Shown: in pieces, positions 1-12,100 of the stretch | Numbering within the stretch: the first letter of the stretch is position 1 | Layout of the letters: every line of letters starts with the position of its first letter | From: Coturnix japonica | Lineage: Eukaryota; Chordata; Aves; Galliformes; Phasianidae | Assembly (NCBI RefSeq): GCF_001577835.2 | Contig: NC_029520.1 | Coordinates: 49,481,452-49,545,451, forward strand | Length of the DNA: 64,000 nt | Direction of reading: 5' to 3' | Position numbers and translations under genes: made by a program | Notes under the pieces: generated by a model | Database searches by the model: none | What the model was told of the DNA's origin: nothing | Seen by the model: only the letters and a program-made list of their open reading frames with translations

Positions 1-1830
<1,830 letters not shown>

Positions 1831-1904
1831 CGCCGCTGAGCCCGGGGCACCTCCCCGGCAGCCACAGCTCCCGCTGCCCCGGGCCGGATCCCCGCCCCGC
1901 TCCC

Positions 1905-2290
1905 AGGGGTCACCATCCTTATCCCGAGGGGTCCCCGACTCTCTCCTGGGGTCCCCGACCCGTTCCATGGGGTTCCCGTCCAGCTCCGAGGATCCCCGAC
2001 CGGCTGCGGGGATACCCGGCTCGCTCTCGGGGGTCCCAGTGTCACTCTGGGGGGTCCCCATCCCGCCCCTGGGGGTTCCCGTTCAGCTCCCGGGGTCCCC
2101 GGCTCGCTCCGGTGCTCTCTGTCTCTCTCCCAGAGGTCTCGGCCCCGCTGCCAGGCCTCCTCGTCCTGCTCCCAAGGGTCCCCGAGCCACTCCCGTGAGT
2201 GAGGTCCAGTGTCGGGAGTCCCTGTCCTTTTCCGAGGGCCCCCATCAAATTCCAGGGGTCCCCATCCCTCTCGCTGGGGTCGTACGGGCA
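1905..2290. repeat. Degenerate GC-rich minisatellite, about 21-bp unit
   Basis: The sequence repeats a unit close to GGGGTCCCCGACYCGCTCC with spacing of about 20-21 bases. Around 13 imperfect copies can be followed, with one break near 2110-2160. Because the unit is about seven codons long it keeps several reading frames open on both strands, with repeated Gly-Ser-Pro-type peptides; these are not genes. It lies about 0.5-0.9 kb upstream of the SIX6 start codon. Confidence 0.75.
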
Positions 2291-3959
2291 GAGTGGGAAA
2301 GAGCTGGGGGGAGAACCGGGCCCCGGTGCTGATGGGAAGCCGGAGGGAGCGGGGCACAGGAGGGCGGCACGGGGACCCCTGGCCCGGCGCGGGGCCGCAC
2401 ACCCGGAGCTCGGGGCTCTGCGGGATGAAGCAGGGCGGGGGGATCGCAGACATCGGCCGCTGCGTTGTAGCAGCGCTGCCGGGAGCCGCCGCCAATGGAT
2501 GAGGACAGAGCAGCGTAGGAAGGGCTGAGATTTAGGGAAAAGCTGCCCCTCGTCTCCCCTTATCAATGACTTGCCGTCTCTGTTACTACGAGGAAATATC
2601 TACAGAGGGCTCAGCGCCCATCTCTGACCTATTAAAGCTTTATCATTTCTCCTTCCACCCCCTCAACATTTAAAACCGTATTGTTTTCGGCTGAGTGGCC
2701 CTGCACAGAAGCAGAGAAGAGCGGCGGGGAGTGAGAAGTCATCGCTAGGTCAGGACGGCGACTCGGAGCAGATTTCAGGAATCTTGTGCAATATTGATCA
2801 CCCCGAGGTAGCCCTTCCCTGCGGCTTCCTCCTCCCCGAGCCCCGACGCGGGGCCGCGCTGGGAGCGGAGCGGGGACGGCAGCACCGCGGCTCACGGGGC
2901 CGCGCTCTTTATTCCGCATCTCGCTGCTCAGCGGCGATGCCTTCACGGGAACGTGAGGAACCACGCTCGGAAAGGCAGCATCAATTCGGAAATAAGCTCA
3001 ATATGTTCTTTACGAGGCTTTTTTTCTTTTTATTTTTTTCTTTATATTTTTCTTTCTTCCTGGAACACTCGCCAAAGGAACGCTTCCATGATTTGATATC
3101 TTGTTGACTTTCCTCTCTCCCTTTCCTTTCTATTTTTTTTTTCCCTTTAATTTAATATTTTATTATTATCACCGTGCTGCTTCTCTTTCTCTCCTCCTCT
3201 GCCGGTTGCCCGAAATGAAGCAGATTCCCGTTTCCCCCCATCATCCATCTCCCCTCAGAACGGAGCCGCACCGGGCTCGCCTCCTTTCCTTTAGTATCAA
3301 GTACAATTTGTCTTTTGCTCGTGAAGATTTGGTAAATCAGAAGGCAGATAGATAGCGCAGATGGTCGGAGGTGTCGGGTCAGATTATGGTACGCCTCAGT
3401 ACAGTGCTAAGCTCATTCTGACGGAAAACCCTGATATTATTTTCACAGATCTACACAGTTCACTTGAAAAAAACCCTCGGAGCCATTTACATCATTTATG
3501 TGAGGCTCACAGCTAGCGGGATGGAGCAGCTTTCAATACTGCTCATTTTCATAGAACCCGACAGAGCCGGGGAGACAGAAAAGCACACGCAGAACTCACG
3601 GGTTCAGAAACGCTCCGCAGAAACTTAAAGAATAAACGAGGGAAGCTGAGGCTTCGCTTTGAGGATCAGGGTTGGGGGTACAGACCCTCCTGGGAAATGG
3701 AAGGGAAAAACGGGAGAAAGGGAAAATAACATCTGTAAATATTGCTGAGATTCAAACACTGATGTTTGACTCATCCACGTCACAGAGGACGGGGAAAAGC
3801 TTCAACTGAACAGCTCAGGGAGGGATCCCACATTACCCCGTCGGGAAGGATAAAAAGCCCCGAAGCTGCTCGGGGTGAGCATCCCTTGGAGCATCCCCGG
3901 ACACGGCTGGTGGGAGCAGCCCCGAGTCGTTCTCAGCAATGCTGTGCGGATGGGGGGCA

Positions 3960-4160
3960 CATTCAGATCGGCAATATGACTATTAATAATATACCGCAGC
4001 TAATTAATTCATTCATTATTGTTTTTCAGCGTGCGTATGATCTGGTGAGGGAATAATCAGGCTGCATCCTAATGATCGTGGACAGAGAGAGACGGGCTCC
4101 GCAATGAAAGCCGGCACTGTAGGCTAAAGAAATGAATCCTCATTAGGAACAGCGAGAGCC
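3960..4160. promoter_or_regulatory. Candidate SIX6 upstream enhancer
   Basis: The block holds TATTAATAAT, CTAATTAATTCATTCATTA, GAATAATCA, CCTAATGAT and CCTCATTAGG, a dense set of TAAT-core homeodomain motifs in about 200 bases. It lies 2.6 kb upstream of SIX6 in repeat-free DNA. That it works as an enhancer is an inference. Confidence 0.35.
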
Positions 4161-5156
4161 GCTCGCGGGGCGGGGGGCTGCCCCCCAGGTCCCGGCTTTT
4201 GTTCCCCACCATGTCTGGGAGGCTCTGGGATTCTGCTGGGGTGGGAAGAACAGCCGACACCGGGCAGCACCCAGCTGCCCCACGTTAACCTCTAAGGGGG
4301 GACCGCTGCCGCAAGCCCTGTGGCACGTCCGGGTCCACGTCCCGTGTTGGGAACCGAGGGCTTCGGAAGCGTTTTCCCAACTCAAATTGTAACTATACAA
4401 GCTTTGCTCGTGCCATTAACAGCCGGCAATGACGGCCACTTTCAGCCGGGCCACGGCTCTGCCCCTCGCTACAGGTAGCGTGCAGAATTAGCCCTTCAGG
4501 GATGAACCCACCGGAGAAGAAGGAATAAAATTGCACTGAAGAAATAATACATCAGCAAAAACACTGCCTGCCGTCAGGGCCGTGCCCTGGAGCCCGGGGC
4601 CAGAGGAGCCCTCCAGCATCGGCTCCAGGAGCCACCCCGTGCCCTCTCAGCCCCTCCGGCTCCCAGCACCGTCCTCCCCCCGGGATCGTTTATACAGAAG
4701 CAGTTTGGTACGCAGCAGAAGTGCGAATACATTTTTTTTAAGCCTTTGATTGGCGTTAAGTATTGCATTAACAAATCTCTTCCCGGGAAGGTGAAGCCCC
4801 ATTTTAGAGGTCTCGATAGGATTGAGGGAGATGTTGGAAGTTCATTAAGCGATGCTAAGCGGCGTTGCCTGAGTGCAGGCAGTCCCTGGGGAGGGTCCCT
4901 GGGATGGATACCGGGATTTGGGGTCTCGGTGCTGATGCTCCGGGAAGGTGGAATCAGAGGTTCCCCCACGCTGCAGAGGGAGCGGGGATGCTCATCCCCA
5001 GGGCTGGGCGGTGTGAGGGATGCTGCGGTCGGTAGCTTTCTAATGCTTGTCTCTATACCTATTCCTATTTCTATTCCGACCTCTATCCCTATCCCGACTT
5101 CATGCCCTTGAAACATCGTTTACCACTCTTCCCGTTTCTTCCCCCAAAAGAGCTGT

Positions 5157-5187
5157 GCTTAATGCTGTCATCTGCTCAGCATTAAGC
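5157..5187. repeat. Perfect 11-bp inverted repeat, 9-base loop
   Basis: GCTTAATGCTG at 5157-5167 is matched exactly by CAGCATTAAGC at 5177-5187. Each arm contains a TTAATG/CATTAA homeodomain-like core, so it may be a paired binding site rather than an RNA hairpin. Confidence 0.6.
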
Positions 5188-5466
5188 TAGAGAGCTCAGG
5201 CTGAGTGCTCACTTAAAGCACCCATAACCACCAGAAGGACCAAAAAGTCCCTAATAACAAGGTGGGGCTGTGTGGGGGGAGTCTCGCTGTACACCTCCAC
5301 TCTCCTTCAGCTCTCTGGTTCCCATCGGGATTTTCTCTGAAAATTCGAGCAAAAGGAAACAAAGCGTTGAAGTAAATACGGGACTTTCTGCTGGCTCTTG
5401 TTCTTTTCTCTCTGCAAAGTTCCTCTTTTCATACCTTTTTTTCCCTTAGGAAACGCGACTAGGAGA

Positions 5467-5480
5467 TCCCTATATAGGGA
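5467..5480. promoter_or_regulatory. Palindromic CArG box (SRF-type site)
   Basis: TCCCTATATAGGGA is a perfect 14-bp palindrome. Its core CCTATATAGG (5469-5478) matches the SRF consensus CC(A/T)6GG exactly. It lies about 0.2-0.6 kb upstream of the GC-rich block proposed as the SIX6OS1 promoter. Binding is not shown by sequence alone. Confidence 0.5.
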
Positions 5481-5689
5481 ATAGGAGGGAGGTGGGAACC
5501 GAGAGGTGTCGTAGGAAAACGCATTTCGTGGCTTCGGAAGCGCACAAAACAATCCTTTAAATATTACATATCGTCCCAGGATGGGGACGGAGCTGCTCTT
5601 TCCTTGCGGGGGACGCGGGCGGGCTGGCTCTGGTAACGTCCCCATACTCGTTTCATCGCACACCGGGAGACGTAGGACATCGGTGTGAG

Positions 5690-6080
5690 CCGAACCCCCG
5701 GGGCCGAGCAGCTCTGCCCGCCAGGTGGAGCATCCTCATCGCGTTTCAGCCGCTCCCGAAGCTCCCGGAGAGGCGGCCGCTCTCCCAGCTCCGGCCCCGG
5801 GGCTGCTGCGGGCCGAGCCGCGCTGAGGGGAGGAGGCGCCGCCCCGCCATTTTATCGCCTCGCAGCGCTGGGTGCGCGTGTCAATGTGAGGGAGCAGGTC
5901 GAGCAGCCCGAGGGGCTGGGAAGGGCATTTAGCGGGGAGCGGGGCTGATCCTGGGTTAGGTGCCGTAGGTCGTGCCTTTTTCCCTTGGGGAAGGTGGAAA
6001 AGAAGCTGGAGGAGCGAGGCCGTGCCCACACCTCGGCTCCTCTCCGCAGCACGCAGCCCCTCACACACCCTCACACGGTG
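5690..6080 (+). promoter_or_regulatory. SIX6OS1: GC-rich block, candidate SIX6OS1 promoter and non-coding exon 1
   Basis: This CpG-rich stretch is the only promoter-like block between the two divergent genes apart from the SIX6 promoter itself. It has two copies of a YY1-like CGCCATTTT motif (about 5844-5853 and 6083-6092). A good splice donor, CACG|GTGAGC, lies at 6077/6078. The first coding exon of SIX6OS1 has a strong acceptor just before its ATG (exon begins 9175), so at least one non-coding exon must lie upstream. I propose it ends at 6077; transcript data would be needed to confirm this. Confidence 0.4.
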
Positions 6081-7370
6081 AGCCGCCATTTTGTGGTGCT
6101 CTGCTCTGGCCCCCGAGGTGTCCCCCAAGGAAGTGTTTACCCCTATGTTGTCAAAATATGTTTTATTGATTAATTTATTTCCAGCAATTCAATCCACAGA
6201 GATATATTTTAACTTTATTTGCCCAACTAAAGAAAGCATTGCAGTCGAGGGGGTATTTAACTTTCTGAAGACTTGAAGTTGGGTAACGAAGACCTCCACA
6301 CACAGTGATGTGCTTTAAATCCAGTTAGAAACAGGGAATTCAGAAGTGAAGAGCCTTACAACGCTCAGTTACAGTCACAAGGCTTGTGGGTTTGTTACCA
6401 GTCAGGAGAGGGCTTCGGTGCTGTGGCAAGAAGTGACAACAACAGCAGTTCTCACCTGGGGGAGTTCATGTATTTAAACGATGGAGCAGAAGAGGGGCAG
6501 AGGGGTAACAGCACAAAGAGAGAGCAACAGAGATGTTTGCCTTGCTTTTAGCAGAGAAATGTGAACTCAGCTAAATTCCAGGAACTAGATAACTAGTCCT
6601 TTAGGGTGAGTCCTTTAGGATAGCGACTATCACAGGTGAGAGTTCACCATCAGAAGAGCTTTGCTGGAATTGGTTTCTACGAAGCCAACAGAAATGGATA
6701 GCTTTGTGCAGCAGCGTGTAGAACTGAGCGTTATGACATAATTTTAAGGAGTAAGAGTCATGTAAATAAAAATAATACACAACCGGTTGTTTTAGGAAGC
6801 TATTTGTAGAGGATGCCCACGTGGTTTGAATTCCATGCAAGTGGTTTTAAGTGTGGAATTTTTCTCTTAGTGTATGGGTATTTATCACCTTGACAGACTG
6901 GATATGAAACCACAGCTGTAAATCTGCAATGAGGAATTGCATTAATGTCAGTGTTGTGATAGCAGGCAGACACTCGGCATACAGTCAGGCAGTATTTTTC
7001 TGGTTTCTGGACTCAGCGCTGTGCTGTGATTTATGAAATTGAGTCCTATACAGTTGAGTTTATTAAGGTGGTGTGAAAGGGAGAGATGTGTAATATATAT
7101 ATTTTTAGTAGAGTTCCAAATAGCATAGATAACATCGAGCTGAGAGGTCCATTAGAAATCATCTGTTACTGTTTGAAGCCGTTTTACTCACTGCTGTGTA
7201 TTACATATTTCTCACATGCATTAAAATACAGAAAAGTGTCATGAGTTGTTACCAAAGCTGTCAGTTTTATTACATCACCTGTTAAAGGTTGTGATCTATG
7301 ATTTCTTTTTGAAAAGGACCCTAAAATGCCTTTTTTTTTTAATTTTATTTTTTATTTTGGTAGCAGAAGT

Positions 7371-7412
7371 TGGTGGATTCTGCTCTGCAGCTGGTGGATT
7401 CTGCTCTGTAGT
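7371..7412 (+). repeat. 21-bp tandem duplication
   Basis: TGGTGGATTCTGCTCTG occurs at 7371-7387 and again at 7392-7408, a period of 21 bases with two copies. Confidence 0.85.
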
Positions 7413-8264
7413 GCTTCTTTTGGACCAGAAAAATAATAGCCCCGCGTGAGAATCCCAGGTTGGCAAATGGTTTAACGCTACTTTTCTCTGGTAAGACCAA
7501 GGATCAGTCTTTAGTACGGCCATACCCTGAACATCTTTTGTTTCAGGCTCTTTTAAAATCTGCAGTCATCCAACAGATCACCAATGCAGTGAAATCTCAG
7601 CCCTTTACATTAGCATTTGCAGAACAAAATTCATTAGAACTATTCTAAAGGATTAAACGATATGTATCATCTTAATAATAAGCTGTTGTGATTTATATAA
7701 CGAGAAGCAACTCTCTGCTATTTTATGTTCAAAGTAATGTTTGTGCTCTATTTCCCCCCCCTTTTTGTACCTTATTTGTATGCCCCGTTTTTGCAGCTTT
7801 AATAGGAGCTGTCAGGGATGTAGCTAACAAGCACTGTTAAGCTGTTTTCTAGAGAAAGAGTAAACATCAAATTTTTCCACCTGGTGCTTTGCTGTTTGAC
7901 TCCCATTTGGTTATAATACGATTTCCAGAGATTCATGTGCCTCCCTTGGATAGTGGGAGATAACCAGTGTCTGCTTAACTACATGTCAGGGTCAGATAGA
8001 CATCATTCAGCATTGAGATGGTTCCATCTCGCAGCCTGCAGATCTTCAATATACGCTCCCAACTAATTTTTAGTTCTCAATAAATTACTTATCATTTCCT
8101 TTTATTTGTTGCAGAAGCAGAAATGTTTTGTTTTGGCTTAAATTACTTCTGACATTTATTTTCTTTATATTTTCCAAAAAAATGTTTTTTGCTGTTTCCA
8201 GGCACCGGTAACTCGGGTACTGATCTTGTACATACGTATGGTAAATCTGTTCTCTCTTTCTTGG

Positions 8265-8530
8265 AGCTTTTATCACTGCCTGTTCTAATCTGGTCTCTTG
8301 GATTAGTAGCTCTGATCCTCACGTAACTATTAGGCAAATTCATTTCTGTCAAACATCCAGCGTTTTAAATGCTTCCCCCCCTTCTCCCTCCCTTCTGTTT
8401 TCACAGTCTCAGTGCTACACTGTGCAATCTTAATGCCACTTTAGTCCAATTCTGAAGTTGTTTTCTATTCCACTTTATCCTGGATTAGGATCTCATCCCC
8501 ATCGCCAATTGGTTGTGGCTTTACTTTTTA
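8265..8530. promoter_or_regulatory. Candidate regulatory block with OTX-type motifs
   Basis: GGATTA occurs in TTGGATTAGTAG (about 8300) and CTGGATTAGGATC (about 8483). Nearby are CTATTAGGCAAATTCATTT and GCCAATTGG. OTX2/CRX bind GGATTA/TAATCC, and OTX2 acts upstream of eye genes. Location between SIX6 and SIX6OS1 makes it a candidate element, no more. Confidence 0.25.
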
Positions 8531-9174
8531 CACACAGCCGAGAGAAGTGTTCATTCACCCATGGTGGGACAGTCATGTTTCAGTGTGTCTGAGCTAACTG
8601 CCTGTGTTCTGGGTGTTCTGGTTAGGTACTGCTTGCATCCTTTTAAGAAGATGACATGACTACAAGCTGTTTAAAAAAAACAAACAGAACTGAATTTCTG
8701 CACGTAGCAGCACTATACAAACAGAAGAATCAATTTGCAATAATCTGCTTTCCATTGCATTTTAGTTCTGTCTTTAATCCCACTTATGCATATACTTTCT
8801 GATTCAAATGTACTTTGCAATTATTTCTGGAGGACTGTACAGAATGGATAAGAAGCTTTTCCATTACCGTCTTTGCAGCTGATAGGCTTAGTAAACCAGC
8901 TGGAGTAGAGGCTCCACTTTTTGTACATGAGCATTTCTTGCTGCATTCTTCCCACCTTCTAAGAATGCGAAACCTCTCCAAGATAGAACTTCTGCAGGAA
9001 CACTTCCCTAAGTTGTACGCTTCCTTTTTCCCAGCTGTGGCTTATCCCTCCAGTAAATCCATTACTACAATGGGTGAAAAATTTGGTTCCATTGAAACGG
9101 AATTTTGACTTGTTTATTGTATCAATAAAGCTTTGGATTGTTTTTGTAAATCTGTAAATTACATTTTTCTCCAG

Positions 9175-9185
9175 AGGTTTACATG
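9175..9185 (+). other. SIX6OS1: 5' untranslated part of the first coding exon of SIX6OS1
   Basis: A pyrimidine-rich acceptor (TTTTTCTCCAG, ending 9174) precedes AGGTTTAC and then ATGATG. This shows the first coding exon is spliced to an upstream non-coding exon. The second ATG aligns with the human start by length (16 residues to LLLEF in both). Confidence 0.7.
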
Positions 9186-12100
9186 ATGAGTGACAGACTC
9201 TTAAGCAACCTGGATAAACTCCTGCTTGAATTTGGTAGGTCATTATATTGTATATTTTTAAAGTGAAAAGCACCAGTGCACTGTATATAGTGATATTCTT
9301 AACTTTATAGAGTTACATTAACTTTAAATAAACATTTAAATATTAAGGTTTTGATGATTGCCTACATAATGATGATGTTATGGAGCAGGGTTCTACAGAT
9401 TACTTAATAGCAAAATTGTCTGTATTTTTAGATGTCTTGTTAAAATCTTTGCTAATCGATGTGCAATTAATGTTGCACAGTATTTGTTTAATAGTTCATT
9501 GTAGATAAATGTGTTCATTTTTCTTTTCAGTTTTCCAGCTAAAACAAACTTCTTATGCAAAGGAACATGTAAATCAACAGATAAACTGTGAGTAGTGATA
9601 AGTTATCATTTTATTAGCTGTTGAATACTCTGTTTCATTAGTCCCGATACATGTCTGAGTCTCAGAGGCGGAAGCAAGCTTAATAATGAAAGCTGTCCAG
9701 TGTCCTGCTCTCACCCTATCTCATCTTTTGCCATCAATGCTCGCTCATTCTCCCTAGCAGACTTTGCTTTTGCCTTCGACTTTTAGCTAATGCTGCTCAG
9801 CTGTCTCATGGACAGCCAGTTTCATGCTGCACCATTTCCTGCTCTTACTCTGTAGCTCCTCACAGTTGCTGGCAGTTCTTTGGTTCAGCTGTGCTTGCTC
9901 AATACATCTGCCACTTGTCTGCCCTTCTCTCTTCATGTTTTTTGTTCTTCCCAAATTTGGATCTCTGCCTCACTGCTTCTTCTCTCTTTCTGTCTTCCTA
10001 CAATAATGAAAGTTCTCTCAGTTGCTGCGCCCTACTCAAGCCTGGTTCTTCCTTTCTGTGGTCAAGCAGCTGGTAATTTTATTTGAAATCCCAAACAGTA
10101 ACGTCAATGGGAAAGCCTTGCTCCACATGAATTCTTTCTTCTTAGGACTAACAGTATAATACTATGGACTTAGATCTTGTCGGATTTATTTAATTTTTAA
10201 CTATCCTGCCCGTTGTATCACTGAGTTACAGGGATGGATATAGAGAAACTATTCTTTAGACAACCTAAAGAAACCCCTGCTCATCTTTGGCACCTCATAG
10301 GTAGAAGGCAAAGTTGAAGTTCTTCAGGAATAAGAGGGTGCTCTGGATACCATTGGTGGCAGTATTTCTAATGATCTTAGGTCCCTGGAGGTGTTCAAGG
10401 CCTGGTTGGATGGGGCCCTGGACAGCCTGGTCTGGTGTTAAATGTGGAGGTTGTTGGCCCTCTGTGGCAGGGGGTTGGAGCTTCGTGATCCTTGAGATCC
10501 CATCCAACCTGGGCCATTCTATGATGCTGTGATTCTGTGATTAAGTGATATGTCCAATTAAGTACTTATACACTGAGAGGGTTATCAATATTAGATTGAA
10601 GTATTTTGAGCATTAGAGCATGTATTACAAAAAATCTGGTATGCATAGAGTTTTATAATAATGGTCTCAGTCTGTAAATGTAGAGCTATTTGTGTCTTAA
10701 AATTTGTTTGAGCTTACCGCACATGAGCACGTTTTAGGTGAAATCCATTGGCTATGTAGAAACATACAACTGGGCAGCAGTGATGACAAAGGAGATTTGG
10801 CACAAGTATTTCTGAACCTCTGTAGGGAAGAATAAGAAATAAAAATCACAGAGAAGAAAAACACACACTGAGTTATGCTCATTGTGTTGCAGTGTGAATA
10901 TGCATGGTAGCTCTCACAACCTGTACTTGTGAAACAGAATGTTGGTAACATCCATGTTTTTGGGGATTTGTTATAGATGCTCCTCATTAACTGGCATCTG
11001 TCTCCTACTCAATATATTAATCCATCATACAATATAGTTCTCCAACTTGTGTCAATTTATTTTTTATTGGTATTTATTTATTCCTGATTCCAGCAATCAT
11101 TTGTGTGTATGCTGTTGGAGATGTTGTTAGTTTTCCTTTCTTGAAGTCAGCTTTCCTATTCAAAACATTCTTATTTCTGGACTTCTGTAAAAGGAAAAGT
11201 ATTTAAAGAGACTTTAACTCAAGCAACTCTTGTGCTCCGATCAGTCTCCCTCCCCACTTGCAAGCATTACCAAAAGAAAAGTGGCTCACACTGTTTCCCT
11301 GTATACTACCTCCAGTGTCTGCAGACACTTGTCCTTCTGTGAACTCTGGAGAAGAGAGTTGGCATTAACTATTGATAAGCATTTTAATTTCTACCACTAT
11401 TAATAGCTTCACTTTAACACAGACTGGGATGCAGAAACAGAGCTGATGCTTTCTTCCAAAGCCAATTTCATAATATTAAATGAAAATCAGTGTTCTCACC
11501 ACACAGCTCTCCTTTATTTTTTCCATTCACTTTGTCATTACTTTGCTTAACTGCAGGCTGTTTGCTCTTCTGCTATTACTGAGACTAAGCAGTTAGGAAG
11601 AAATGTTGACTCCTTCTGAATGTAGACCTTTTATTTCATGCATACATTGCAAATACTGAAACGTATTTTTACATTTTCAGTGTATTCTTCAAAAATCACG
11701 GAAAAAAGGAATGAAATTGCGAGACTGCAGGAAAATATAAATAACTGCAATGATGCAATTGCTGATTTACGCAAGCAAAATGAGAACAGTAAGGACAGCT
11801 GTAACGTGTAAGTATAATGTGAGCTTAACTTTTAGATAGAATTGGCATTAAGAATGTCAGTGAGGAAGTAGCATAAGAATATAAGAATATAATCACAGAA
11901 TCATAAAATGGCTTGGGTTGGAAAGGACCTCAAGGATCGTGAATCTCCAAAGCCCTGCTGCATGTAGGGCTGCCAATCTCCACATTTAATGCTGCCCAGT
12001 GTCCCATCCAACCTGGCTTTGAACACCTCCAGGGATGGGGCACCCACTGCCTCTTTGGGCAGCTGTTTCAGCACCTCACCACTCTCATAGTAAAGAACTT

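Larger units (their letters stand above)
2300..5680. other. Intergenic DNA upstream of SIX6, no gene seen
   Basis: No reading frame with a recognisable product occurs here. The DNA lacks CR1 tails and includes A/T-rich blocks with homeodomain-type motifs, at about 2560-2700, 3380-3540 and 3960-4160. This pattern is typical of developmental regulatory DNA. A short degenerate CCTATN-type microsatellite lies at about 5052-5095. Confidence 0.6.
6100..9174 (+). other. SIX6OS1: Probable first intron of SIX6OS1, no coding content seen
   Basis: No recognisable protein is encoded in this A/T-rich stretch. It contains a 21-bp direct duplication (about 7371-7412). Two clusters with OTX-type GGATTA motifs lie at about 8265-8360 and 8465-8530. 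No CR1 tail was seen. It is an intron only if the non-coding first exon is placed correctly. Confidence 0.4.
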
